From Rahnella ecdela (GTDB lineage Bacteria; Pseudomonadota; Gammaproteobacteria; Enterobacterales; Enterobacteriaceae), in NCBI RefSeq assembly GCF_019049625.1, contig NZ_JAFMOY010000130.1, forward strand, positions 248,001 through 312,000: a stretch of DNA of 64,000 bases. Direction: 5' to 3'. Numbering within the stretch: the first letter of the stretch is position 1; each line of letters opens with the position of its first letter. The notes beneath the pieces are model-generated. The model worked only from the letters and a program-made list of their open reading frames with translations. It made no database searches and was not told the origin of the DNA. Positions 54,020 through 62,562 of the stretch are shown here, one piece after another. A program made the translations under genes and the position numbers.

Positions 54020-54901
54020 ATGACCGATCCAGCAAAAACCGTGCAAGTCATCAAAGATTCCATTGATGCCGCAGATAAAGCGTTAGATCTTTATAATAAA
54101 GTTCTGGACCAGGTGATCCCCTGGAATACTTTCCAGAAAACTATCGAAGAATTAAGTCGCTTTAAAGATGACTATTCTCAAAAAAGTTCTGTTCTGGTCG
54201 GTGAAGTCAAAACGTTACTGATGACAAGTCAGGACAAATACTTCACCGCCACTCAGTCTGTTTATGAGTGGTGCGGAATGAGCACTCAGTTGTTGCAGGC
54301 TTATCTGGCCCTGTTTAAGGAGTACAACGAGCAGAAAGCCGAAGCGCAAAAAGCCATACTGATCAAGGTACTGGACGATGGCATCACCAAAATGGATGCC
54401 GCGCAAAAATCTCTGGGAGAAAGTTCGCTGAGTTTCAATGAAGCCTCAGGAAAGCTGCTGCAACTCGATAGCCAGCTCTCGAACGACTTTAACGAGAAGA
54501 GCGAATATTTCGAAAATCAGGTAAGTAAACTACGCAAAGAAGCCTACGCTGGTGCGGCAGCCGGGCTGGTTCTCGGGCCTTTCGGATTGCTGATTTCTTA
54601 TTCGATTGCCAGCGGTGTGGTGGAAGGGAAAATGATCCCCGAGCTCAGGAAAAAACTGGAATCAGTGAAAAAATTCTTCACCGAACTTTCCGCGCAGGTG
54701 AAAAAAGCCAATACCAGTATTGATGAAACAAAAGTCAAACTGACCAATGAAATCTCTGTTATCGGAGAAATGAAGTCGAATACCAAAGCCACCCGTTTCT
54801 TTGTCGAATATAACGACCTGATGTTGGATGCGCTGAAAACTTCAGCAGAGAAACTGATCACTCAGTGCGAAGAATATCAGAAGCGTCATGGCAAGAAATA
54901 A
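54020..54901 (+). CDS. hlyE: Pore-forming haemolysin HlyE/ClyA
   Basis: Toxin of 293 residues, with strong similarity along its whole length to E. coli HlyE (303 residues). Conserved parts include KALDLYNKVLDQVIPWNTF, LLMTSQDKYFTATQSVYEWCG, DDGITKMDAAQKSLGESSLSFN, the hydrophobic beta tongue (about residues 176-200: AYAGAAAGLVLGPFGLLISYSI), and the C-terminal EEYQKRHGKK. Both cysteines of the toxin are present (85 and about 283). The last eight or so residues of the E. coli protein are absent. It has no signal peptide; ClyA leaves the cell in outer-membrane vesicles and forms a dodecameric pore in host membranes. The ATG at 54020 with GAGGTG gives the canonical start MTDPAKTVQ. Confidence 0.95.
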   Translation: MTDPAKTVQVIKDSIDAADKALDLYNKVLDQVIPWNTFQKTIEELSRFKDDYSQKSSVLVGEVKTLLMTSQDKYFTATQSVYEWCGMSTQLLQAYLALFKEYNEQKAEAQKAILIKVLDDGITKMDAAQKSLGESSLSFNEASGKLLQLDSQLSNDFNEKSEYFENQVSKLRKEAYAGAAAGLVLGPFGLLISYSIASGVVEGKMIPELRKKLESVKKFFTELSAQVKKANTSIDETKVKLTNEISVIGEMKSNTKATRFFVEYNDLMLDALKTSAEKLITQCEEYQKRHGKK

Positions 54902-54920
54902 GTGCTGATAGGGGGGGATA

Positions 54921-54955
54921 CAGGCCGTTCCGGTTTCCGGCGCGGCCTGATTTTT
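54921..54955 (+). terminator. Terminator after hlyE
   Basis: CAGGCC and GGCCTG enclose a 17-base loop, followed by A and five T. It lies between hlyE and the convergent LacI gene. Confidence 0.6.
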
Positions 54956-54963
54956 CGTATTAC

Positions 54964-55944
54964 TCAGGCACTGGCACGTGCAATAAAGCGCCAGCCCATC
55001 ATCAGTCGCTCTGCAGGCGCTTCGGGATTATCTATTTTTCGAAGCAACAACGACACGGCATGACGACCGATATCACGCGAAGGCTGTTCAATGGTGGTCA
55101 GTTGCGGCGATACCATTTCCGCCAGTTCCGTACCGTCAAAACCTATCACCGCGATATCCTGCGGGACTTTCATTCCCGCGTCATCAATGGCACGCATTGC
55201 GCCTGCCGCCAGCGTATCGGAAACCGCAAACACCGCATCGGGTTTTAGGGGGGCTCGCAGTAAATTCTCCATCGCTGACCTGCCCGCGTGAAAACTCAGT
55301 TCGCTGGCATATTCAATGGCTTCAAAGTCGTTTCCCTGCTGGCTGAGCACGCTTTTATAGCCGCGCTCACGCAACTGAGCATATTTGTAACTCAGATCGT
55401 GATTAATGAGAGCCACGCGTTTGCATCCGCGTTCAAGCAGGTGCCGGATGGCGAATTCCGAGGCGTCAGTGTCGTTGATCCCGACACAGGAAACGTCACC
55501 GGCGTCGGCGTATTCGGCGCACTGCACCCACGGGGTCTGGCCAATCATGGTGCTCAGATCCGGCAATCTGGAGAACGCATCCATCGTAATGATGCCGTCC
55601 ACCATTTTGCCCGAGAGCAACCCGAGGCTCGATTTAGAGCGTTCGATATCAGAACCCGAGTTGCACAGAAGAATGCGATAACCGTTCATCTCCGCTTCTT
55701 CTTCAATACCTTTCACCACGTCGGCGCAGAACGGGTTCGCAATGTTGGAAACCATCACCAGAATCATTGAGCTTCGGGAGGTTCTCAGCTGTCGGGCTAA
55801 CAGATTAGGCTGATAGTTGCTTTCCCTGATGGCTTCCAGCACGCGTTCGCGGTTTTTGCTTTTTACGGAGTCACTGTTGTTCAGCACACGGGAAACCGTC
55901 GCCACCGAGACACCGGCCAGTTTGGCAATTTTCTGAATGGACAT
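54964..55944 (-). CDS. LacI-family regulator
   Basis: Repressor of 326 residues. The N-terminal helix-turn-helix with hinge is MSIQKIAKLAGVSVATVSRVLNNSDSVKSKNRERVLEAIRESNYQPNLLARQL, followed by a periplasmic-binding-protein-like sugar domain. It is the last gene of a three-gene unit (symporter, isomerase, regulator) transcribed leftwards, so it is likely autoregulated. The DNA-binding helix resembles CytR/PurR types, and matching operator-like repeats lie before the first gene of the operon. Confidence 0.9.
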   Translation of the reverse strand: MSIQKIAKLAGVSVATVSRVLNNSDSVKSKNRERVLEAIRESNYQPNLLARQLRTSRSSMILVMVSNIANPFCADVVKGIEEEAEMNGYRILLCNSGSDIERSKSSLGLLSGKMVDGIITMDAFSRLPDLSTMIGQTPWVQCAEYADAGDVSCVGINDTDASEFAIRHLLERGCKRVALINHDLSYKYAQLRERGYKSVLSQQGNDFEAIEYASELSFHAGRSAMENLLRAPLKPDAVFAVSDTLAAGAMRAIDDAGMKVPQDIAVIGFDGTELAEMVSPQLTTIEQPSRDIGRHAVSLLLRKIDNPEAPAERLMMGWRFIARASA

Positions 55945-56009
55945 AACGACAACACATCCTGCGGTCAGCTATTTTTTCAGAGGCTATCACAGTTTACCGG
56001 CGGCATGAA

Positions 56010-57062
56010 TTAAAGCCCGAGCATCCGCCGGGCGCTGGCCCGGTCGTTTTCACCGGCAGCAAAATCATCGAACGCGCGGTCAGCAACGGGAATGATATTA
56101 CGGCGGATAAATTCAGCCCCTTCACGTGCGCCGGTTTCCCCGTCTTTCAGGCAGCATTCCCACTCCAGCACCGCCCATCCGTCGTAATCGTATTGCGCAA
56201 GCTTGCTGAAAATCCCTTTAAAATTGATATCGCCATCCCCCGGCGAACGGAAACGTCCGGCACGGTCGGCCCAGTTCTGGTAACCGCCGTAAACACCGCT
56301 GCGGCCGCTGGCGGCGAATTCGGCATCCTTCACGTGGAAAGCTTTAATGCGCGCATGGTAACGGTCGATAAACGCCAGATAGTCCATATGTTGCAGGCGC
56401 AGATGGCTTGGGTCGAAAAGAATATTGCAGCGCGGATGGTGATTCACCTGCGCCAGAAAATGTTCAAACGTCGCACCGTCATGCAAGTCTTCACCCGGAT
56501 GTATTTCAAAACAAACGTCCACGCCATGCGCATCGAAACAGTCGAGAACCGGCAGCCAGCGTTGCGCCAGTTCCTGAAAAGCTTCCTCTAACAAAACCTG
56601 ATTATGCGGCGGCCACGGATAAAAGTACGGCCATGCCAGTGAACCGGAAAACGTCGCGTGCGCTTTCAGCCCCAGTTTTTGCGAGGCAGATGCCGCCTGT
56701 TTTAAGGCATTGATTGCCCATGCCTGCCGTGCCGTCGGATCACCGCGCACCGCCTCCGGTGCAAAGCCGTCAAACGCCAGGTCATAAGCCGGATGAACAG
56801 CAATAAGCTGCCCTTCCAGATGCGTGGAAAGTTCGCTTATCACCAATCCGTGACCCGCCAGCATCCCGGTGATTTCGTCACAATAGGCCTGGCTGGTGGC
56901 AGCCTTTTGCAGATCAAAAATGTGCGGATGATTACAAGGTACCTGCAACGCTTTATAACCGAGCGAGGCGGCCCATCCGGCCAGCCCCTCTAAGGTATTA
57001 AACGGCGGTTCCGATCCGATGAATTGGGACAAAAAAATGCCCGGTCCTTTAATCGTTTTCAT
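56010..57062 (-). CDS. Sugar-phosphate isomerase/epimerase (TIM barrel)
   Basis: Protein of 350 residues with a xylose-isomerase-like TIM barrel. Metal-binding residues lie in VDVCFEIHPGEDLHDG, NILFDPSHLRLQHMDYLAFI, IKAFHVKDAEF and AVLEWECCLKDGETG. The start GPGIFLSQFIGSEPPFNTLEGLAGWAASLGYKALQVPC is typical of enzymes next to sugar or inositol transporters. It lies 17 bases after the symporter gene and before the LacI gene, in one operon, so it probably isomerises the imported substrate or its derivative. GGAG precedes the ATG. Confidence 0.85.
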   Translation of the reverse strand: MKTIKGPGIFLSQFIGSEPPFNTLEGLAGWAASLGYKALQVPCNHPHIFDLQKAATSQAYCDEITGMLAGHGLVISELSTHLEGQLIAVHPAYDLAFDGFAPEAVRGDPTARQAWAINALKQAASASQKLGLKAHATFSGSLAWPYFYPWPPHNQVLLEEAFQELAQRWLPVLDCFDAHGVDVCFEIHPGEDLHDGATFEHFLAQVNHHPRCNILFDPSHLRLQHMDYLAFIDRYHARIKAFHVKDAEFAASGRSGVYGGYQNWADRAGRFRSPGDGDINFKGIFSKLAQYDYDGWAVLEWECCLKDGETGAREGAEFIRRNIIPVADRAFDDFAAGENDRASARRMLGL

Positions 57063-57079
57063 TGCAACTCCAAAAGAAA

Positions 57080-58321
57080 TCAGACTTTCTCACTTTCCTG
57101 ATAACGGAATGAGAAGAGGAAAATTAACGCAATCACCGCCGCTGACATCGCCGGGATCCACCAGAACGTTATCCACGCCTGCGGCAGCGTTTGCCCTGCA
57201 ACCAGATGGTTGTAAAGCGCGCCGGAAATCTGCGAGCCCAGCAACATACCGATACCGTAAGTGAACATCACGATCATGCTCTGCGCCTGGCCTTTAACCT
57301 TTGCCCCGGCAACGCGGTCGGTATAAATAAAACCGACGACAAAGAAGAAGTCATAACACACGCCGTGCAGCAGGATACCGAGATACAGCAGGAACCGGCC
57401 TTCTTCGCTGACGCCCAGCGCAAAGAAGGCATAGCGCACAAACCAGGCCAGCATGCCGATCAGCAGCATGTACTTTACGCCCAGGCGCCGGAACAGCAGC
57501 GGAATGACCAGCATAAAGAAGATTTCTGACATCTGGCCGAACGACATCGCGGTACTGACATCACCTATCCCGACGTCCGCCAGATACGATGCGGTGTAAG
57601 CATAGTAAGTACCGAGAGGCACTGAAATCAGCATGGCGCACAGGGAGAACACGAAAAAGTGACGTGTTTTAAGTAACGCAAAGGCATCGGCACACAGCAA
57701 ATCGCGTAACGCAACCGGCTGTCCTTTGGCGGGCGCTGGCGTATGCGGCAGGGTCAGGCTGTAAACCGCCAGCACCACGGAACACATCGCTGCCACCCAG
57801 AATATATTTACGCTGGCCGACACGCCGGTAACACCGATGAAGATCCCCGCCACAATCCACCCAATGGTGCCGAACACGCGCACGACCGGAAAACTTTTAT
57901 CGATATTTTTCAGGCTGTGAAAAGCAATATTGTTGGTCAGCGCCAGCGTCGGCATATAACAAAGGGTGTAACCGAACAGCAGGGTTATCAGCAGCGTGCC
58001 GTTTTCGCTGATTAATGCCTGCGGAACAAACCAGAGGATCGCTGCCCCCGCCAGATGCATCACCGCCATCACTTTTTGCGACGGGAAAAATCGGTCCACC
58101 AGCATCCCCAGCACAAACGGCGACAAAATTGAGGCAATCGGCCCTGCCGAAAAAGCATCCCCGATCAGCAACGACATATTGTGATTAGCCATCACCAGCC
58201 CCAGCGTCACCGACCAGCTGCCCCAGATGAAGAATTGCAGAAACATCATCAGCGATAACCGTGGAACCAACAGCCGGTATTGCACATGACTTTTTTCACT
58301 ACTTTCTGATGCTGACATCAT
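57080..58321 (-). CDS. MFS nucleoside/sugar proton symporter (NupG/XapB-like)
   Basis: Inner-membrane transporter of 413 residues with 12 membrane segments. The start LSLMMFLQFFIWGSWSVTLG and LGMLVDRFFPSQKVMAVMHLAGA, together with CYMPTLALTNNIAFHSLKNIDKSFPVVRVFGTIGWI, are characteristic of the nucleoside:H+ symporter family of the MFS. Related proteins in similar operons with TIM-barrel isomerases may carry other sugars. It heads the operon, with two operator-like repeats directly upstream. GAGG precedes the ATG. Confidence 0.9.
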   Translation of the reverse strand: MMSASESSEKSHVQYRLLVPRLSLMMFLQFFIWGSWSVTLGLVMANHNMSLLIGDAFSAGPIASILSPFVLGMLVDRFFPSQKVMAVMHLAGAAILWFVPQALISENGTLLITLLFGYTLCYMPTLALTNNIAFHSLKNIDKSFPVVRVFGTIGWIVAGIFIGVTGVSASVNIFWVAAMCSVVLAVYSLTLPHTPAPAKGQPVALRDLLCADAFALLKTRHFFVFSLCAMLISVPLGTYYAYTASYLADVGIGDVSTAMSFGQMSEIFFMLVIPLLFRRLGVKYMLLIGMLAWFVRYAFFALGVSEEGRFLLYLGILLHGVCYDFFFVVGFIYTDRVAGAKVKGQAQSMIVMFTYGIGMLLGSQISGALYNHLVAGQTLPQAWITFWWIPAMSAAVIALIFLFSFRYQESEKV

Positions 58322-58337
58322 TTTAGCCTCACATAAA

Positions 58338-58349
58338 GTAATCGATTAC
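58338..58349. promoter_or_regulatory. LacI-family operator 1
   Basis: GTAATCGATTAC is a perfect 12-base palindrome with a central CG, the usual form of a LacI/GalR-type operator. It lies just upstream of the symporter gene. Confidence 0.65.
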
Positions 58350-58367
58350 AAATATCACTTTCAAAAA

Positions 58368-58379
58368 GTAATCGTTTAC
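58368..58379. promoter_or_regulatory. LacI-family operator 2
   Basis: GTAATCGTTTAC differs from operator 1 in one base and lies exactly 30 bases further upstream, close to three DNA turns. The pair suits cooperative binding of the regulator encoded at 54964. Confidence 0.6.
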
Positions 58380-58595
58380 AAAATAATTATCCTGTGACTT
58401 GTCTTAGTTTTGGGAGTTCAGTCACGATAACTGTCGCGATAAGCGTTTGGGTTAAAAATCCGGCAGGGAAAATCAGACTCCAGCCCATTGTTGTCGCCAT
58501 GTTGCACAGTCATACTGCCATTAACACGAAACAGATTTACAGAATTAAAGAAAACAATAAACTGATGTTAACGCATTGATTAAAAAAGGATGAAT

Positions 58596-59273
58596 ATGAC
58601 TGACTCTAAGAAAGCATTGATCATCGGCGCATCGCGCGGTATCGGTTTGGGTGTGGTGGACGTACTGACAAAACGCGGCTGGCAGGTGACAGCGACGACG
58701 CGTGATGCCGTTCCGGCAAAAGCCCCCGCCTCTGTTGAATGGGTAAAACTGGACATCAATAAATCCGAAGCGCGGGAAGCGGTAAAAGACGCGCTCTCCG
58801 CCAGCCATTTTGATCTGATTTTTGTGAATGCAGGCGTTTTTGGTCCGGATCATCAGGATATTCATCAGGCCAGCGATGAAGAAATCATTCAGCTGTTTTT
58901 GACTAACGCCATCTCCCCCGTCCGTTGCGCCGCGCAATTGTTGCCGCTGTTAAACCACCGCACCGGCGTGCTGGCATTGATGACGTCTGAACTTTCCAGC
59001 CTCAATGAGAACGAAGTGGCAACGTATCCGCTTTATTCCGCCAGCAAAGCCGCGCTGAATATGCTGACGCGTGGTTTGCAGGAACAGACAGAAAAACAGG
59101 AAGTGACGCTGCTTTCCGTGCATCCGGGCTGGGTACAAACCGACATGGGTGGTGAAAGTGCAACCCTGACCATTGAAGAAAGTTCGACCGGCATTGTCGA
59201 TCAGTTCGAAGCGTTATCGGGTAAAGGCGGCCATCACTTCGTGGAATATTCCGGTCGTAAACTGCGCTGGTAA
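58596..59273 (+). CDS. SDR-family oxidoreductase, C-factor-like
   Basis: Short-chain dehydrogenase of 225 residues. The nucleotide-binding motif is IIGASRGIGLG, NAGVFGP marks strand 4, the catalytic Ser lies in LMTSELSS and Tyr and Lys in PLYSASKAALN, followed by SVHPGWVQTDMGG. This is the usual pattern of the short C-factor/sniffer group. The ATG at 58596 has AAGG 6 bases upstream; the ATG at 58590 is too close to it. It stands alone, followed by a strong terminator. Confidence 0.88.
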   Translation: MTDSKKALIIGASRGIGLGVVDVLTKRGWQVTATTRDAVPAKAPASVEWVKLDINKSEAREAVKDALSASHFDLIFVNAGVFGPDHQDIHQASDEEIIQLFLTNAISPVRCAAQLLPLLNHRTGVLALMTSELSSLNENEVATYPLYSASKAALNMLTRGLQEQTEKQEVTLLSVHPGWVQTDMGGESATLTIEESSTGIVDQFEALSGKGGHHFVEYSGRKLRW

Positions 59274-59303
59274 CTCTTTGCTGATAATTGTTTTGCGAAC
59301 AAT

Positions 59304-59332
59304 AACGACCTCACCGGAGGTCGTTTTTTTTT
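59304..59332 (+). terminator. Rho-independent terminator
   Basis: AACGACCTC, a four-base loop and GAGGTCGTT make a perfect nine-base stem with a long T run directly after the SDR gene. Confidence 0.9.
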
Positions 59333-59334
59333 GC

Positions 59335-59717
59335 TCAAACCTGACTCATACCGCCGTCGATGCACAGTTCGGCTCCGGTGATGTAGCTGCTTTCATCTGA
59401 TGCAAGGAAAAACGCAGCTGCCGCCACTTCTTCCGGTTTTCCCAAACGTCCCAGCGGGATAAGTGCAGTCAGCGTTTTCCTGACTTCATCAGAAACATCA
59501 TCAAACATTGGCGTATCAATCGGGCCGGGGCTGAGCGTATTAACCCGTATCCCTTTGCCCGAAAGTTCACGTGTCCAGGTGCGAGAATAGGAACGCACTG
59601 CAGCCTTGGACGCGCCATAAACGCCATAACCGGCTGTGCCGATAAAACCGGCAATTGAGCCAATCATTACAATGGATCCGCCTTCGGACATCAGTTCAAC
59701 TGCCGCCAGCTCCACCA
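59335..59717 (-). pseudogene. SDR-family gene, 3' part only, cut at the att site
   Basis: The C-terminal half of a short-chain dehydrogenase: EGGSIVMIGSIAGFIGTAGYGVYGASKAAVRSYSRTWTRELSGKGIRVNTLSPGPIDTPMFDDV and a normal C-terminus with SSYITGAELCIDGGMSQV. The catalytic Ser-Tyr-Lys are included, but the whole Rossmann nucleotide-binding start is missing. The break falls on the tmRNA-like att core at 59694-59717, so an integration event split the gene. The other half should lie beyond the right end of the integrated element. Confidence 0.8.
59694..59717 (+). other. attL-type core, 3' end of tmRNA (ssrA)
   Basis: These 24 bases agree with the 3' end of enterobacterial tmRNA (T-arm to CCA, ending CCGCCAGCTCCACCA) at all but one position. 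No tmRNA body precedes them; instead the sequence is read as part of an SDR gene. The following bases also look like those that follow ssrA in enterobacteria. The site is the attachment core of the element whose integrase begins at 59922. Confidence 0.7.
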
Positions 59718-59763
59718 AAATTCTCCATCGGTGATTACCAGAGTCATCCGATGAAGTCCTAAG

Positions 59764-59796
59764 AGCCCGCACGGCGCAAGCCCTGCGGGCTTTTTT
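59764..59796 (+). terminator. Terminator carried with the ssrA end
   Basis: AGCCCGCA and TGCGGGCT form a stem around 12 bases, followed by a T run. It has the place and orientation of the terminator normally found after ssrA. Confidence 0.75.
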
Positions 59797-59850
59797 GTGC
59801 CCTCAATTTGTCCCGCGAAGTCCGAACTGAACTAATTAAATCCGAACCTT

Positions 59851-59903
59851 TTAGGCACCTTGTTAGGCACCTCATAAAGCTTTATTATTTTTGAGGTGCC
59901 TAA
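59851..59903. repeat. TTAGGCACCT repeats upstream of the integrase
   Basis: TTAGGCACCT occurs at 59851, again as TTAGGCACCTC at 59863, and inverted as GAGGTGCCTAA at 59893. The last two form a perfect 11-base inverted repeat just before the integrase start. They could be arm-type integrase or excisionase sites, or an operator for int. Confidence 0.6.
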
Positions 59904-59921
59904 AACTATGGAAACCCGGCA

Positions 59922-61163
59922 ATGGCAAGACAAACTAAACCTCTCTCCGTTAAGGAAATCGAATCTGCCAAACCCAAGGAAGCGGACTATGTGCTCTATG
60001 ATGGCGATGGCCTTGAGCTACTGATCAAATCCAGCGGGAGTAAAATCTGGCAATTTCGCTACATTCGCCCTGTCACCAAGAAACGTGCAAAGAAGAGTAT
60101 TGGCCCCTACCCGTCAGTTACCCTTGCTGATGCCCGAAACTATCGTGCAGAGTCTCGTTCTCTTCTGACGAAACAGATCGATCCTCAGGAGCATCAACAA
60201 GAACAACTGCGCAGTTCGCTTGAAGCTAAAACCAATACATTCCAGCTCGTAGCTGAACGTTGGTGGAATGTGAAAAAAGCCAGTGTGACCGAGGACTATG
60301 CAGAAGATATCTGGCGCTCTCTTGAGAGAGATATCTTTCCTGCGATTGGTGACGTTAGCGTTACAGATATCAAAGCTCATACGCTGGTTCAGGCTGTGCA
60401 ACCAGTACAAGCCAGAGGTGCACTGGAAACTGTTCGTCGCCTTTGCCAACGCATCAATGAGGTCATGATCTATGCCCAAAACACGGGGCTGATTGATGCT
60501 GTTCCCAGTGTCAATATTGGCAAGGCATTCGAGAAGCCGCAGAAGAAAAACATGCCCAGTATTCGTCCGGATCAGCTGCCTCAGTTAATGCAGACGATGC
60601 GAACGGCCAGCATTAGCCTTTCAACAAGGTGTCTGTTCATGTGGCAGCTTCTTACCATCACCCGCCCTGCTGAAGCGGCTGAGGCTCGTTGGGATGAGGT
60701 AGACATGGAGGCACGAGAATGGACGATCCCTGCATCGCGCATGAAGATGAACCGTGACCACACAGTTCCTTTGTCAGATGAGGCAATAGCTGTTTTGGAA
60801 ATGATGAAGCCGTTAAGTGGCAATCGGGAATTCATATTTCCCAGCCGTATCAAACCTAATCAGCCAATGAATAGTCAAACCGTGAACGCCTCGCTAAAAC
60901 GCGCAGGTTTTGGTGGAGTGCTCGTTTCACACGGTCTGCGATCTATTGCCAGTACAGCCCTAAATGAGCAACGCTTTCCGCCAGATGTCATTGAGGCAGC
61001 ATTGGCCCATGTTGATAAGAATGAGGTACGTCGCGCTTATAACCGCAGTGATTACCTTGAACAACGTCGTCCGATGATGCAATGGTGGGCCGATTTTGTG
61101 ATGGCTGCGGATCGTGGAAGTATCATTGAGGGGGGAGTAAAAGTAATGCGGTTAGTTGGATAA
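59922..61163 (+). CDS. Tyrosine-type site-specific integrase, CP4-57/P4 family
   Basis: Integrase of 413 residues, the same length as the CP4-57 prophage integrase and very similar to it along the whole sequence. The N-terminal arm-binding domain is TKPLSVKEIESAKPKEADYVLYDGDGLELLI; the core-binding domain is around residues 105-190; the catalytic residues are Arg in TITRPAEAAEARW, His and Arg in SHGLRSIAST, His in ALAHVDKN and the nucleophile Tyr in RRAYNRSDYLEQR. CP4-57-type integrases recombine at the 3' end of ssrA, which agrees with the core found 200 bases upstream. Confidence 0.95.
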   Translation: MARQTKPLSVKEIESAKPKEADYVLYDGDGLELLIKSSGSKIWQFRYIRPVTKKRAKKSIGPYPSVTLADARNYRAESRSLLTKQIDPQEHQQEQLRSSLEAKTNTFQLVAERWWNVKKASVTEDYAEDIWRSLERDIFPAIGDVSVTDIKAHTLVQAVQPVQARGALETVRRLCQRINEVMIYAQNTGLIDAVPSVNIGKAFEKPQKKNMPSIRPDQLPQLMQTMRTASISLSTRCLFMWQLLTITRPAEAAEARWDEVDMEAREWTIPASRMKMNRDHTVPLSDEAIAVLEMMKPLSGNREFIFPSRIKPNQPMNSQTVNASLKRAGFGGVLVSHGLRSIASTALNEQRFPPDVIEAALAHVDKNEVRRAYNRSDYLEQRRPMMQWWADFVMAADRGSIIEGGVKVMRLVG

Positions 61164-61536
61164 TCGTTTTGAGCTATAGGACAGAAAGACACATAAGCTA
61201 AATCATATTCTTTGTTCTTTCTTGTTCTGTTTAAGTCGAAAGGGAATATTACTAACATCAAGATCGTACTGCACTGCTAACTGGTAAACTCCACGACATC
61301 AAGCTAGCCATTTGTTCAGACTACCGTTAAGATCTACTAAAGTTGAAGCGTGCATTCTGGTAGCAGAAACGAGACTCTAACAGAGTGGTACAGTATAGAA
61401 GTAGCGATTGCTAAACCATCAAGCTCATTGATTCTTTATAATTGGCTGATGTAATTAAGCTAGTAAGGTTCTTCATTAACAATGAAGCATTAAGACAGAT
61501 ATATTTACAACGATTAACAGTCTTTAAAAGAGGTAC
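61164..61536. other. AT-rich non-coding stretch
   Basis: About 370 bases between the integrase and the ATPase gene. It is AT-rich and contains the ATPase promoter; no gene, RNA fold or repeat was recognised. Confidence 0.4.
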
Positions 61537-62562
61537 ATGATGATTGATAAATTTAAACTTGATAACTTTGGACCGATAACAACAGTAGAAGGAAAGGCCT
61601 TAGGTAAGATAAATTTATTTTTAGGCAAAAACAGCACGGGAAAAACATTTTTGCTCAAAGCTCTATATAGCGCCATACGTAGTCATGAAGAATATGCACG
61701 TGGAAATTCAATAAGAGATTTCTCTGAAGTTCTTAGTGAGAAAATATACTGGACATTTCAAACAGAAAAAATCGGAGACATAGTCTCTAAAGGTCAGGGT
61801 AAAAAATTAAACGCATCTATTACACTCAGTGATCACTCCTCCCTTGTATTCGGCTTTACCTCAGAAACCACCAAAAAAGTCATACCTCAACACAATAACC
61901 TGACGCCTCGTACTTCAAACTCTGTATTTCTCCCCCCAAAAGAGGTGCTTTCTCTAATGGACGTAATCCATAAAACAGTGGAGATTGACAAAATATTTGG
62001 TTTCGACTCCACATATTCCGATTTAGTGGCTGCACTCAAAATCCCATTGCAAAGAGGAAGAAATAGTGATGCTTTCGCTATGTCCAGACAAAACTTAGAA
62101 GGTATGTTTGATGGGAAAGTTGAATTTGATGTCAAAAGTAAAAACTGGATATATAAAAAAGGTAAAAGCAAGTTTTCGATCACTTTAGCCGCAGAAGGTG
62201 TAAAAAAAATTGCAATATTAGACTCTCTTCTGGGAAACAGATATCTTGATAAAGACTCCATCATATTTATTGATGAACCGGAGTCAGCATTGCATCCTAC
62301 AGCGATTACCAAATTGCTTGACATAATACAAACCCTAGCCAATGCTGGCATTCAGTTTTTCATTGCATCACACTCTTATTTTGTTATAAAAAAACTGTTA
62401 TTAATCGCCAACAAAGAGCAAATGGAAATTCCTACCTTCACAGCATCAAATGAAGGAACTTGGACACAATCTTGCTTGTTAAAAGATGGGTTGCCTGATA
62501 ATGAAATAATTAATGAATCCGTAAGACTTTTCGAAGATGAATTTACCGGGAGTTTTAGATAA
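61537..62562 (+). CDS. AAA/ABC-type ATPase (OLD/RloA-like) of a possible defence cassette
   Basis: Cytoplasmic ATPase of 341 residues related to the SMC/ABC-like group used in many anti-phage systems. Walker A is GKNSTGKT at residues 30-37; an ABC-type signature is seen at LAAEGVKKIAILDSLL (217 on); Walker B is DSIIFIDEPESALHP (240-254) and the switch His is in FIASHSY (279). The region between is short, without coiled-coil arms. The stop overlaps the ATG of the next gene by one base, so they are co-translated. Composition is much more AT-rich than the rest of the window, which fits recent transfer. Its function as a sensor or motor for the partner is inference. Confidence 0.8.
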   Translation: MMIDKFKLDNFGPITTVEGKALGKINLFLGKNSTGKTFLLKALYSAIRSHEEYARGNSIRDFSEVLSEKIYWTFQTEKIGDIVSKGQGKKLNASITLSDHSSLVFGFTSETTKKVIPQHNNLTPRTSNSVFLPPKEVLSLMDVIHKTVEIDKIFGFDSTYSDLVAALKIPLQRGRNSDAFAMSRQNLEGMFDGKVEFDVKSKNWIYKKGKSKFSITLAAEGVKKIAILDSLLGNRYLDKDSIIFIDEPESALHPTAITKLLDIIQTLANAGIQFFIASHSYFVIKKLLLIANKEQMEIPTFTASNEGTWTQSCLLKDGLPDNEIINESVRLFEDEFTGSFR

